Source of the DNA: Flavobacterium stagni
GTDB taxonomy: Bacteria; Bacteroidota; Bacteroidia; Flavobacteriales; Flavobacteriaceae
DNA: 64,000 bases
Direction of reading: 5' to 3'
Assembly (NCBI RefSeq): GCF_004122105.1
Contig: NZ_SBKN01000006.1
Coordinates: forward strand, 124,001-188,000
Shown: piece by piece, positions 32,101-39,821 of the stretch
Layout: the number at the start of each line of letters is the position of its first letter
How positions within the stretch are numbered: the stretch's first letter is position 1
Program-made: the position numbers and the translations under genes
The notes under the pieces: generated by a model
Database searches by the model: none
The model's input: the letters and a program-made list of their open reading frames with translations, nothing else
What the model was told of the DNA's origin: nothing

Positions 32101-32353
32101 TTATGATGCTTCATTCATCAAATTACGTGAGGTTTCGTTAACGTACAATTTCAATAAAAAAATCTTGAAAAATGCATTTATTAAAGATGCTAAGGTGAGT
32201 TTAGTAGGAACCAACTTGTGGATTATTCACAAAAATCTTCCTTACGCAGATCCAGAAAGTGGTTTAACCTCAGGTAACCTTTCACGCGGTTACTCTGTTG
32301 GTTCATTACCCACCACTCGTAACATTGGTGTTAACTTAACTTTAAAATTCTAG
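29123..32353 (+). CDS. SusC/RagA-family TonB-linked outer-membrane transporter
   Basis: The 1076-residue product is a TonB-dependent barrel that imports oligomeric nutrients with its SusD partner. It has a signal peptide ending QSAFAQ, a carboxypeptidase-D regulatory-like domain (about 24-105, SGTITDDSGLPIPGANVLI), a TonB-box/plug region (GLDEVVVTAQGIKRDKKSLG, then ALWVIDGVPID) and a 22-strand barrel ending in NIGVNLTLKF. The open frame extends 20 codons upstream, but the ATG at 29123 directly precedes the signal peptide and was chosen. The SusD gene starts 2 bp after the stop. No glycoside hydrolase, sigma factor or anti-sigma gene is adjacent, so the ligand cannot be inferred. Confidence 0.94.
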   Translation: MKRKLHHFLVLFAVFMLQSAFAQRTVSGTITDDSGLPIPGANVLIKETKAGVQTDVDGKFSIKAEANQTLVVSFIGYITKEVAASETNLKIKLKSDAVGLDEVVVTAQGIKRDKKSLGYASQQIAGGDLNGGATDANVSNLLSGKIAGVEIRRNNNMGGSTNVVIRGSKSLTGNNQALWVIDGVPIDNSNTNFTSQQQGSSGYDYGNTASDINQEDIESINVLKGAAATALYGSRAANGVVLITTKKGRSKDKGIGVTFNSSYTVGTIDRSTFPKYQDKYGAGYGMYYGDPSGYFDYFDVNGDGIDDLVAPTYEDASYGAPFQGQSVYQWTSFTPYSSNYGQPTPWRAAANGPISFFNKSIISNNSVTLETANDKSSLLMTLTNYDEKGIMPNSNLKKNQISSRFSHKVTDKFTVNSYASVTLQKTTGRNSTGYNDNIMSNFRQWWETNVDIKDLEQVYNNSGGQNITWNFADVSSPDGLVPIFWDNPYFTRYKNYSSDRRNRLIGYISGTYEIAKWLNATGRISLDTYNQLQEERRAIGSIPTGFGLSPVDEGSGYQRYTKGFTEINYDFMLNFNKKFGQNISLTGVLGTNVRRQNLDGVLASTIGGLVVPELYALSNSMYELPFPVETKYHWGVNGIYAQGSLGYKDTYFMEASLRRDASSTLPVGQNVYYYPALSGSVILSNLLKVDALNFAKFRANYAEVGNDAPPLSLVNTFQRDLNFHGNPVYTLPNTNKNPQLKPERTKSFELGLEASFLKKRLGFDVSFYNNRSVDQIVSGAVSSASGVTNAVVNGGEIQNRGLELQLTGTPIKTDDFQWNVTVNWSRNRNKVISLPAGLENLQLGSFQGGITINAAPGEPYGAIKGTDFIYHPNGQPIIDQSTGRYLETTTSDNIIGNINPDWIGGIRNNISYKNLALSFLIDMQKGGDIFSLDMYYGLATGLYPETADNGVRETGVILPGVAPNGSPNTVYTVAPEYYGNNYGYRRTPDKAFVYDASFIKLREVSLTYNFNKKILKNAFIKDAKVSLVGTNLWIIHKNLPYADPESGLTSGNLSRGYSVGSLPTTRNIGVNLTLKF

Positions 32354-32355
32354 CC

Positions 32356-33816
32356 ATGAAAAAGATCTATTTATTTTTGGGGCTTTCCCTTATGCTGACA
32401 TCCTGTTCCGACAATATGGAAACGTTGAACAATGATGACAAGAACCCTTCTGTAGTTCCAGCAAGTACTTTGTTTACAAGTGCAGAACGAACATTGAGCG
32501 ATCAAATGATTAACTCAAACGTGAATCGAAATATTTTCCGTTTGCTTTCCCAACAATGGACAGAAACTACCTATACCGATGAATCCAACTATGATTTTGT
32601 TACTCGAAAAATCTCAGATAACCATTGGAACGAATTGTATGCAGGTGTTTTAGCCGATTTATACAAAGCAAAAGAATATGTGACTGCAGAGACAATCCCT
32701 GCAAATGACCCTGCTTTTGCTGAAAAAACAGCCATCAAGAACAATAAGTTAGCGCAAATTGATATACTGATTGTTTACACGTACCAAGTTTTGGTGGACA
32801 CTTTTGGTGATATCCCCTACACACAAGCTTTGTTAGGAAATGCCAACTATCTTCCGAAATACGACAAAGCTATCGACATCTACAAAGATTTGATTACTCG
32901 AATTTCTAATGATGTCAATCTAATGGATAGTACCTATGCTGGTTTTGATAGCGCTGATGTGATGTACCATGGAAACATGGATAGCTGGATGTATTTCGCC
33001 AATTCAATCAAATTAAAATTAGGCGTAAATCTATTAGCATCTGGTCAAGAAAGTACAATTGCTACTAACGCCATTACTTCTGCAATCAATGATGGATTGA
33101 TAACTTCGAATGCAGATAACGCAAAAGTACCTTATATGAGTGCTGTGCCGAACACCAACCCTATCTTTAATGATTTGGTAAACTCAGGACGTCACGACTT
33201 TGTGGTTACCAATGTGGTTGTAGATAAAATGTTGCCCTTAAATGACCCACGTTTCTTAATCTATACCAATGGAAATCCAGATGGTGGAATTGTAGGGGAA
33301 TCTAACAGCTTCTCAGGAAGTACTCAAGTAGGCGATAAAATCCAAGAACCTGATTTCAGTGGAACTTTATTGGATGCTGCCGAAGTGGAATTCTTATTGG
33401 CTGAAGCTGCAGAACGCGGTGTGGCTGCTGCAGGTTCTGCTGAAACACATTACAACAATGCCATCTTAGCTTCTATGGATGACTGGGGCGTAAGCGCCAT
33501 TGATGCAGCTGCCTATTTAGCACAACCTGCTGTTGCTTACAGTACAGCAGCTGGAACTTGGCAACAAAAAATTGGGGAACAAGCCTGGTTAGGTTTGTAC
33601 AACCGCGGATTTGAGGCGTGGACTTCTTACCGTCGTCTTAACTATCCTGCTCTTGTAGCACCTCCAACAGCGGATGCAGCCGCTGAAGGTTTAGTACCTG
33701 TTCGTATGCAATACCCAATTCGCGAACAAACCTTAAACCCTACCAATTACAATGCAGCTGCAACAGCAATTGGTGGTGATAAATTAACAACCCGTTTATT
33801 CTGGGACGCGAATTAA
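32356..33816 (+). CDS. SusD/RagB-family nutrient-binding lipoprotein
   Basis: The 486-residue lipoprotein caps the neighbouring SusC barrel and binds substrate at the cell surface. It has a lipoprotein signal with Cys in LMLTSCSDN. The rest is the helical TPR-like SusD fold, seen in segments such as HWNELYAGVLADLYKAKEYV and the C-terminal GEQAWLGLYNRGFEAWTSYR and MQYPIREQTLNP. The short DGGIVGESNSFSG loop belongs to the variable binding face. It is of the SusD-like_2 flavour often associated with peptides or unknown ligands. It is followed by a terminator. Confidence 0.93.
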   Translation: MKKIYLFLGLSLMLTSCSDNMETLNNDDKNPSVVPASTLFTSAERTLSDQMINSNVNRNIFRLLSQQWTETTYTDESNYDFVTRKISDNHWNELYAGVLADLYKAKEYVTAETIPANDPAFAEKTAIKNNKLAQIDILIVYTYQVLVDTFGDIPYTQALLGNANYLPKYDKAIDIYKDLITRISNDVNLMDSTYAGFDSADVMYHGNMDSWMYFANSIKLKLGVNLLASGQESTIATNAITSAINDGLITSNADNAKVPYMSAVPNTNPIFNDLVNSGRHDFVVTNVVVDKMLPLNDPRFLIYTNGNPDGGIVGESNSFSGSTQVGDKIQEPDFSGTLLDAAEVEFLLAEAAERGVAAAGSAETHYNNAILASMDDWGVSAIDAAAYLAQPAVAYSTAAGTWQQKIGEQAWLGLYNRGFEAWTSYRRLNYPALVAPPTADAAAEGLVPVRMQYPIREQTLNPTNYNAAATAIGGDKLTTRLFWDAN

Positions 33817-33841
33817 TCCAAACCATAATAAACAACCTTAT

Positions 33842-33871
33842 AAAACCGTCACATCCGTGGCGGTTTTTTTT
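33842..33871 (+). terminator. Rho-independent terminator of the susCD operon
   Basis: AACCGTCAC (33844-33852) pairs with GTGGCGGTT (33857-33865) with one G-U pair, followed by eight T. The T run touches the -7 box of rlmB. Confidence 0.88.
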
Positions 33872-33878
33872 ATCTTTG
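33871..33878 (+). promoter_or_regulatory. -7 box of rlmB, placed for a leaderless mRNA
   Basis: TATCTTTG is a consensus -7 element. Only four bases (CCCC) separate it from the rlmB ATG at 33883, so transcription should start at or next to the start codon. No TTG is present at the -33 distance, where the preceding terminator stem lies. Confidence 0.55.
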
Positions 33879-33882
33879 CCCC

Positions 33883-34617
33883 ATGGAAAAAGAAAACCAA
33901 ATCTTCGGCATCCGTGCCGTCATTGAGGCAATACATGCTGGTAAAGAAATCGATAAAATCTTCGTACATAAAGAAGCGCAAGGCGAATTGATGCGCGAAC
34001 TCATGAAAACATTGAAGGCCAACAACCTTCCCTTCACCTATGTTCCCGTTGAAAAACTGAACCGCCTCACGCACCTCAACCACCAAGGTGTTGTAGCCAC
34101 TATCGCACCCATCAAATTCCAATCCCTGGAAACATTGGTCGAAAATTTGTTGGAAAATGAGAAAAAACCGTTACTGCTTATTTTGGACCAACTCAGCGAT
34201 GCCCGCAACTTTGGAGCCATCATCCGCACCGCCGAATGCACCGGAGTCGATGGTATAATTATTTCAAAAACAGGCGCTGCACCTGTAAATGGTGATACCG
34301 TAAAAACCTCTGCCGGAGCCGTTTTTAATGTGCCTATTTGCAAAGTTGACCATATCAAAGACGCTGTCTTTTACCTGCAAGGTAGCGGCATTAAAACTGT
34401 AGCCGCAACTGAAAAAACGGAGGATACGCTGTATGCCGTCGACTTTACCGAACCCGTGGCCATCATCATGGGAAGCGAAGACCGCGGTATCAATCCGTCC
34501 GTGTTGAAAATTGTAGATGAAAAAGCCAAACTCCCGCTGTTTGGAACCATCGGCTCGTTAAATGTATCCGTGGCTTGTGGCGCCTTTTTATACGAAGCAG
34601 TACGCCAACGTTCCTAA
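33883..34617 (+). CDS. rlmB: 23S rRNA (guanosine-2'-O-)-methyltransferase RlmB
   Basis: RlmB is a SPOUT (TrmH-type) enzyme that methylates the ribose of G2251 in 23S rRNA using S-adenosylmethionine. The 244-residue product has an N-terminal substrate-binding domain (IFGIRAVIEAIHAGKEIDKI) and the three knot motifs LDQLSDARNFGAIIRTAECT, IIMGSEDRGI and LFGTIGSLNVSVACGAFLYE. It has no predicted 5' UTR. The 3' end is followed by a dispersed repeat and a bidirectional terminator shared with the rhomboid gene. Confidence 0.96.
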   Translation: MEKENQIFGIRAVIEAIHAGKEIDKIFVHKEAQGELMRELMKTLKANNLPFTYVPVEKLNRLTHLNHQGVVATIAPIKFQSLETLVENLLENEKKPLLLILDQLSDARNFGAIIRTAECTGVDGIIISKTGAAPVNGDTVKTSAGAVFNVPICKVDHIKDAVFYLQGSGIKTVAATEKTEDTLYAVDFTEPVAIIMGSEDRGINPSVLKIVDEKAKLPLFGTIGSLNVSVACGAFLYEAVRQRS

Positions 34618-34621
34618 CAAT

Positions 34622-34720
34622 TGGGAGCATCATCCTTTTGCTTTCTCGGGAAATAATCACCCGCTTTCCGCTGTATCCCTTCACTTCGTTACGGGGATGC
34701 CGCTGCAATCGGGGCTAAAA
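34622..34720 (-). repeat. Dispersed intergenic repeat, copy A
   Basis: Read on the minus strand this ~99-bp element starts TTTTAGCCCCGATTGCAGCG, contains GCGGCATCCCC, GGGATACAGCGGAAAGCGGG, and ends GATGCTCCCAA. Copy B at 46655-46749 has the same blocks in the same order. It lies opposite in sense to rlmB, 4 bp after its stop. The blocks ATCCC/GGGAT and CCCG/CGGG allow a long hairpin in RNA. Such elements appear in many Flavobacteriaceae intergenic regions (from memory, not searched). Confidence 0.65.
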
Positions 34721-34740
34721 TAGACCGCTTATCGTTCCAA

Positions 34741-34777
34741 ACAAAAACGCCGAAGTACTATTCTTCGGCGTTTTTGT
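34741..34777. terminator. Bidirectional terminator overlapping the rhomboid gene end
   Basis: ACAAAAACGCCGAAG (34741-34755) and CTTCGGCGTTTTTGT (34763-34777) form a perfect 15-bp stem with a 7-nt loop and U-rich ends in both directions. The 3' arm covers the last codons of the rhomboid gene, whose TAG stop (34758-34760) lies in the loop. Confidence 0.9.
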
Positions 34778-35522
34778 AGATATAATTGATTTGGATGGGA
34801 AAAAAATGGGAACCCAATTCTTCTTCATAGTCCACCATAATTTCCTCGGGTTTCGGCGGATTCACAAATTGACCGTTTTCGTCAAAGCGCCGCATGAAGG
34901 GATCCAACTCAGGATCAAAGTCGGGACGCTCCCAGTCGTATCGGTATTCCGATACATAATCAGGAGTTTTAAACACAAAAGCAAATACCATCCCTGAAAG
35001 AAAGCCACCCAAATGCCCTTCCCATGAAATTTTAGGATCGACCTCGGGAAAAACATACCACACCATGCCACCATAGACTATCACCACGGCAAACGATAAC
35101 GCCATCAAGCGGTAATACCCCGTGCGCAATCCTTTGAAGAAAATAAACGAAACCAACACATAAATCAATCCGCTTGCGCCAATGTGTACACTGGACCGAC
35201 CCACAGCCCACGTAAACAATCCCGAAAGCAACACTCCATATACCAAAACTTTCAACGACAACTCCCGATAGAAATAAACCAACGCCATCGTCAAGACAAA
35301 CAAAGGCACACTATTATTGGTTAAATGCTGCCAGTCGGCATGCAAAAACGGACTCAACACAACCCCCTGCAAACCCGAAAGCGTTCGCGGCACGATTCCA
35401 TGATCATTCCCATGATAATGGCCATAAAGATTGATTAAAAAAGCACTCCAAATGGTAAGCAGCAAAAAGGTAGGCACCAACCATACCGATGGAGAATATT
35501 TAAAAATTTGTGCGTCTTTCAT
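34758..35522 (-). CDS. Rhomboid-family intramembrane serine protease
   Basis: Rhomboids cleave membrane proteins within the bilayer. The 254-residue product has six predicted membrane segments. The conserved HADWQHLTNN loop is followed by the catalytic Ser in HIGASGLIY and the catalytic His in SWEGHLGGFLSG, so the dyad is complete. The soluble C-terminal tail (about 195-254) is rich in Pro, Asp and Glu. The last codons are inside a terminator stem. The gene is divergent from rarA. The substrate is unknown. Confidence 0.92.
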   Translation of the reverse strand: MKDAQIFKYSPSVWLVPTFLLLTIWSAFLINLYGHYHGNDHGIVPRTLSGLQGVVLSPFLHADWQHLTNNSVPLFVLTMALVYFYRELSLKVLVYGVLLSGLFTWAVGRSSVHIGASGLIYVLVSFIFFKGLRTGYYRLMALSFAVVIVYGGMVWYVFPEVDPKISWEGHLGGFLSGMVFAFVFKTPDYVSEYRYDWERPDFDPELDPFMRRFDENGQFVNPPKPEEIMVDYEEELGSHFFPIQINYIYKNAEE

Positions 35523-35652
35523 ACTTCAAGCTACACAAATATATAACCAAAGTTGATTTTCTGCTAAAATGGCAGTAGTTGTTAAAAGTTTGAAAACTGT
35601 ATCTTTTCACCTTCCCTCCTTTTTTTTACCTTTATCCCTCAAAACAATCCTC

Positions 35653-36930
35653 ATGGAAGCACCCTTAGCCGAACGCGTTCGCCCGCATCAATTAGAAGAT
35701 TACATCAGTCAGTTGCACTTGGTAGGACCGCACGGTTCGCTAACCCAGCAAATTGCCCGCGGTGTGATTCCTTCCATGATTTTTTGGGGTTCGCCAGGAA
35801 CGGGTAAAACAACCTTGGCGCAAATCATTGCGCGTCAAAGCGAACGCCCGTTCTATGAATTAAGCGCGATCAATTCGGGGGTCAAAGATGTTCGGGAGGT
35901 GATTGACAAAGCCAAACAGAGCGGAGGAATTTTTACCGCTAAAAACCCCATTCTATTTATTGATGAGATCCATCGTTTTAGCAAATCCCAACAAGATTCA
36001 CTGTTGGGTGCGGTTGAAAAAGGGTGGGTAACTTTAATCGGAGCCACTACTGAAAATCCGAGTTTTGAAGTCATCCCCGCGTTGTTGTCACGTTGTCAGG
36101 TTTATGTGCTCAATCCGTTTACCAAAGAAGATTTATTGGCCTTGCTGGATCGAGCAATGAAAATTGATCCGCAGCTGTCCCAACGAAAAATCACCATTGA
36201 AGAACACGAAGCCTTGTTGCGATTATCGGGTGGTGATGGCCGTAAATTATTGAATATTTTCGAACTTGTGGTCAACGCCACAGCGGGTGACGAAGTGGTG
36301 ATTACCAATACCAAAGTTTTGGATTTGGTCCAACAAAATACCGTTTTATACGACAAAACGGGAGAACAACATTACGATATCATTTCGGCATTTATCAAAT
36401 CCATTCGCGGTAGCGATCCCAATGGAGCGGTGTATTGGTTGGCGCGCATGTTGGAAGGTGGGGAAGATGTGAAATTTATTGCCCGCCGGATGCTTATTTT
36501 GGCCAGTGAAGACATTGGTAATGCCAACCCAACAGCCTTGATTATGGCCAACAATACCTTTCAAGCTGTCACGGCAATTGGCTATCCTGAGAGTCGGATT
36601 ATCTTGAGTCAGTGTGCGATTTATTTGGCTACTTCAGCCAAAAGTAATGCGAGTTATATGGCCATTGGCGAAGCACAAGCTTTGGTTAAACAGACAGGCG
36701 ACTTACCCATCCCGTTGCATTTGCGGAATGCTCCTACGAAATTGATGAAAGAATTGGGTTATGGAGAAGACTATGCCTACGCTCATAATTACACGAATAA
36801 TTTCGTAGCACAAGAATACCTTCCTGAGGCGATTCAAGAAACCAAATTTTACGAACCGGGAAATAACGCTCGGGAAAACGAACTGCGTAAATTTTTACAA
36901 AACCGTTGGAAGGATAAATACGGGTATTGA
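35653..36930 (+). CDS. rarA: Replication-associated recombination protein A (RarA/MgsA)
   Basis: RarA is an AAA+ ATPase of the clamp-loader clade that acts at stalled replication forks. The chosen ATG gives 425 residues beginning [18 protein letters not shown]. Walker A is [15 protein letters not shown], Walker B is [10 protein letters not shown], sensor 1 is [10 protein letters not shown], and the C-terminal MgsA tetramer domain has [19 protein letters not shown]. The frame is open 28 codons further upstream, but that part (LPSFFLPLSL) has no family match and overlaps promoter-like sequence (TACCTTTA at 35627-35634). It ends exactly one base before the convergent gene's stop. Confidence 0.95.
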   Translation: MEAPLAERVRPHQLEDYISQLHLVGPHGSLTQQIARGVIPSMIFWGSPGTGKTTLAQIIARQSERPFYELSAINSGVKDVREVIDKAKQSGGIFTAKNPILFIDEIHRFSKSQQDSLLGAVEKGWVTLIGATTENPSFEVIPALLSRCQVYVLNPFTKEDLLALLDRAMKIDPQLSQRKITIEEHEALLRLSGGDGRKLLNIFELVVNATAGDEVVITNTKVLDLVQQNTVLYDKTGEQHYDIISAFIKSIRGSDPNGAVYWLARMLEGGEDVKFIARRMLILASEDIGNANPTALIMANNTFQAVTAIGYPESRIILSQCAIYLATSAKSNASYMAIGEAQALVKQTGDLPIPLHLRNAPTKLMKELGYGEDYAYAHNYTNNFVAQEYLPEAIQETKFYEPGNNARENELRKFLQNRWKDKYGY

Positions 36931-37671
36931 TTAGAGCCCTTTGATGAATTGTTCTCTTGAAATCAAACGGTTGTTTTCATAATATTCCCAAAACCACTTT
37001 TGATTTTGATACAGCAAAACTCCTGCTATTTTTCCGTTAACTTCTACAAGAAAACAGTCGCGCGAACTGGTTTTATACAGTACCATTTCAGGTGAAGTTG
37101 CTTTTTTCTTAAACAATCCTATTGAAGATTCCGTAAGGGTTTGTGCTTGTAAATAAACATCTTCTTCGGTAATCATTGCAGGCATTTCATCAACTGCAGT
37201 AGATTTTGAAGGAGATTCAATCGGTTTAAGTGCTGGATTTGCCTCGGTTTGCGAAACAGGCAATGTATGATTCTTAAAGGCTGAAAATTGATCTATTGCA
37301 TTTCGTAAAGCGTTGATATAAGCCATACGCGTATTTTTATCGCGGTCACTCCCTTCGGGCGAACTGGCTACAATTGTACCATGACAATCGATAAATTGTA
37401 CCGTGACTTTGGTGACAAACATATTGCTTTTAGTTGCTAATTTCACCCCCCATTCCTCACAATTTAAGGATTTCGAAAGAGCTTCTTCTTTCAAGCCCAC
37501 TTTCAACTCGGATGCATAGTGGTATTTCTCCATAAACATTTTTAGAAGCGTTCCTAATTCATACTGATTAGGTTCGCGCATGAACGCAAATTGTTCTGGA
37601 ATAATTATTTTTGGTTGATTTTGGCTAAAGCCTATTGTACAAACCAAAAGAAAAAGAAGGATTCGTTTCAT
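36931..37671 (-). CDS. Secreted protein of unknown function
   Basis: I do not recognise this 246-residue protein. A signal peptide (MKRILLFLLVCTIGFSQ) is followed by an alpha/beta domain with two cysteines (SLNCEEWG, QFIDCHGTIV) resembling periplasmic proteins that handle a short hydrophobic ligand or complex partner. A Pro/Ser-rich linker (about 150-175) and a C-terminal beta domain (LYKTSSRDCFLVEVNGKIAG) complete it. It lies 1 bp after the YjjG-type gene and abuts rarA tail to tail with no spacing. Confidence 0.72.
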   Translation of the reverse strand: MKRILLFLLVCTIGFSQNQPKIIIPEQFAFMREPNQYELGTLLKMFMEKYHYASELKVGLKEEALSKSLNCEEWGVKLATKSNMFVTKVTVQFIDCHGTIVASSPEGSDRDKNTRMAYINALRNAIDQFSAFKNHTLPVSQTEANPALKPIESPSKSTAVDEMPAMITEEDVYLQAQTLTESSIGLFKKKATSPEMVLYKTSSRDCFLVEVNGKIAGVLLYQNQKWFWEYYENNRLISREQFIKGL

Positions 37672-37672
37672 T

Positions 37673-38356
37673 TTAAAAGTAATTTTTTAATTGTGATAAA
37701 TGCGTCACAGCAGTAATTCCGTTGGGTACCTCCACCTCAAATTCGTTAAAAAAAATTGCGTTCATCCCTACCTCCAACGCGCCTTGCACATCGGCTTCCA
37801 GGCAATCGCCAATCATGATGGATTGTTCAGGCAAAGCGCCTGCCCGTTCCATCGCTTTTTCAAATATCAAGGGATGGGGTTTCTTCACGCCTGCAGTTTC
37901 CGAATTGGTCACCGTTTGAAAAAACTTCCCTATTCCTGAATTGTTCAATTTACCATCTTGCACGGATTGAAATCCGTTGGTAATAATATGCAAACGGTAG
38001 TTAGGTTGAAGATAGGTCAACAGCTCTATCGTGCCTTCATACAAATGATTGTTCAACGGTAATTCTTGAATATACTCTTCGGATAATCGATGAATAACTT
38101 CGTCAGAAACCGCATAGCCTAATCGATCAAAAGTATCTTTCAACCGACCGTAACGCAGAGTAGCTTGCGAGACCAAATCTTTACGGTATTGCTCCCAATA
38201 CCATTTGTTCAACGGTACATAATGCTTTAAAAATTCGGGCAAAGCCACATCGATGTTATTTCGATGAAGCACCGATTCAAAAGCCAATGCCGAATTGCGC
38301 TCAAAATCCCAAAGCGTATGATCTAAATCAAAAAATATATCGGTTATCTGTTGCAC
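37673..38356 (-). CDS. yjjG: HAD-family nucleotidase, YjjG type
   Basis: YjjG-type enzymes dephosphorylate non-canonical pyrimidine nucleotides and other nucleoside monophosphates. The 227-residue product has all four HAD motifs: DIFFDLDHTLWDFERN with nucleophile and acid Asp, IITNGFQ, KKPHPLIFEKAM with Lys, and MIGDCLEADVQGA. A helical cap lies at about 20-85. It lies 5 bp after radC and probably shares its transcript. Confidence 0.88.
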   Translation of the reverse strand: MQQITDIFFDLDHTLWDFERNSALAFESVLHRNNIDVALPEFLKHYVPLNKWYWEQYRKDLVSQATLRYGRLKDTFDRLGYAVSDEVIHRLSEEYIQELPLNNHLYEGTIELLTYLQPNYRLHIITNGFQSVQDGKLNNSGIGKFFQTVTNSETAGVKKPHPLIFEKAMERAGALPEQSIMIGDCLEADVQGALEVGMNAIFFNEFEVEVPNGITAVTHLSQLKNYF

Positions 38357-38361
38357 TTTTT

Positions 38362-39045
38362 TTATAAAATTCCTTCGTCGGCAAAACTGAGGTAGCCCGT
38401 TTCGGTAATGATTACATGGTCCAAGACTAAAATATCCAACTGTTGTCCGGCTACTTTTAGGCGTTGGGTAATCTCTTTATCGGCATCACTGGCTTGCAAT
38501 TTCCCTGAAGGATGATTGTGTGTCAAAATTAGGGAAGTTGCTTTGTATTCCAATGCCGATTTGAAAATTAAACGAATATCGACGATGGTTCCCGTCATAC
38601 CCCCTTTGGACATGAGTTCTTTGTGCAGTATTTTATTGGAATTATTTAGAAACAACACCCAAAACTCTTCGTGCGGTAATTCTCCAATAATTGGCTGCAT
38701 GATTTCAAAAACCGATTTGCTCGAACTGATCTTAAAGCGCTCTTGGACTTCTTCCTGTCGTCGTCGTCTCCCTAATTCAAGCGCAGCAACAATGGTAATC
38801 GCTTTGGCTTCGCCGATGCCTTTAAATTCCATAAGTTGTACAACGGTGCGTTTGCCGAGTTCGTTGAGATTTTGCTGGGATTGGGATAAAATGCGTTGAG
38901 CCAATTGCACGGCACTTTCATTGCGCGAACCCGAACCGAGTAAGATGGCTAATAATTCAGCATCGGATAATGCCGCTTTCCCTTTTAATAAAAATTTTTC
39001 ACGTGGGCGGTCGTCTTCGGCCCATTGCGGAATTGGTGTATACAT
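38362..39045 (-). CDS. radC: RadC-family JAB-domain protein
   Basis: The 227-residue protein has the N-terminal UPF0758 helical region with helix-hairpin-helix (QLMEFKGIGEAKAITIVAAL) and a C-terminal JAB1/MPN metalloprotease-like domain with THNHPSGKLQASDAD carrying the metal ligands. Despite the name, a DNA-repair role of RadC is doubtful and the biochemical function is unresolved. The gene leads a three-gene minus-strand unit with the nucleotidase and a secreted protein. Confidence 0.93.
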   Translation of the reverse strand: MYTPIPQWAEDDRPREKFLLKGKAALSDAELLAILLGSGSRNESAVQLAQRILSQSQQNLNELGKRTVVQLMEFKGIGEAKAITIVAALELGRRRRQEEVQERFKISSSKSVFEIMQPIIGELPHEEFWVLFLNNSNKILHKELMSKGGMTGTIVDIRLIFKSALEYKATSLILTHNHPSGKLQASDADKEITQRLKVAGQQLDILVLDHVIITETGYLSFADEGIL

Positions 39046-39142
39046 AATGACTTGGCTTATATTGAATTACGAAATAACTGCTTTTTTTTATTTCTTCAAA
39101 ATAAACTAATTAACAATAGCGTTTCTCTGTAAAATCAACCGT

Positions 39143-39790
39143 ATGCCTTACTTATTAATCGTTGCCTTACTTTTTATTTCTTGCCAACAAAAACCAGAGC
39201 AAACAGGTCATGTGCGCAATGAAGTCCAAGAAAAAAAGATCGAAATTACACCACTACCCCACCCTAAAAATTTTGGTGAACGTTTATCCAATGCTGCGCT
39301 TCAAGTGATTGATTCCACAGTAGTTTATACACCTGCTTATGTTTCCATTCCCTATCCTATGGGCGATGTGCCTGCCAAAACAGGAGTTTGCACCGATGTG
39401 GTGATTCGGGCGTACCGCAAATGCAATATAGATTTGCAAAAAGAAGTCCATGAAGACTTGAAAGCACATTTTAATCTTTATCCAAATTTGAAAAAATGGG
39501 GACTGAAAAATCCGGACAAAAACATTGACCACCGAAGAGTACCCAATTTGGAAGTGTTTTTTACTCGAAAAGGAAAAAAACTTCCCGTAACCCAAAACAG
39601 TGCCGATTATTTACCCGGTGATATTGTAACTTGGATGATCAATGATAAATTACCGCATATTGGAATTGTAACCCATCTCAAAGAAGACGGCACACCTCTC
39701 GTCGTGCACAATATCGGCGGTGGGCAAAACCTTGAAAATTTTCTTTTCAATTACCCTATTGTAGGGCACTTTCGGTACGGTGAAAACTAA
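39143..39790 (+). CDS. DUF1287 lipoprotein, likely cysteine peptidase-like
   Basis: The 215-residue product has a lipoprotein signal (LLFISCQQ) and the DUF1287 domain from about residue 45. Hallmarks are GVCTDVVIRAYRK with a conserved Cys, VHEDLKAHF, KNIDHRRVPNLEVFF and LPHIGIVTH with a conserved His followed by VVHNIGGG. The Cys/His arrangement resembles NlpC/P60-like peptidases, so a role in cell-wall peptide cleavage is inferred but unproven. It faces mpl, a peptidoglycan recycling gene, across a shared terminator. Confidence 0.85.
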   Translation: MPYLLIVALLFISCQQKPEQTGHVRNEVQEKKIEITPLPHPKNFGERLSNAALQVIDSTVVYTPAYVSIPYPMGDVPAKTGVCTDVVIRAYRKCNIDLQKEVHEDLKAHFNLYPNLKKWGLKNPDKNIDHRRVPNLEVFFTRKGKKLPVTQNSADYLPGDIVTWMINDKLPHIGIVTHLKEDGTPLVVHNIGGGQNLENFLFNYPIVGHFRYGEN

Positions 39791-39819
39791 AAATCTCCGA
39801 TACTTGACCGGAGATTTTT
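39789..39819. terminator. Bidirectional terminator between DUF1287 gene and mpl
   Basis: AAAAATCTCCG and CGGAGATTTTT form a perfect 11-bp stem with a 9-nt loop. It has a T run in each direction and separates two convergent genes. Confidence 0.92.
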
Positions 39820-39821
39820 AC

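Noticed and set aside
35569..35652. N-terminal extension of RarA
   Set aside because: The 28 extra residues have no family match and cover promoter-like sequence; the ATG at 35653 fits the conserved start.
39284..39595. Open frame of 103 codons opposite the DUF1287 gene
   Set aside because: It lies wholly inside a well-supported gene, lacks any domain and has poor composition; it is a shadow frame.
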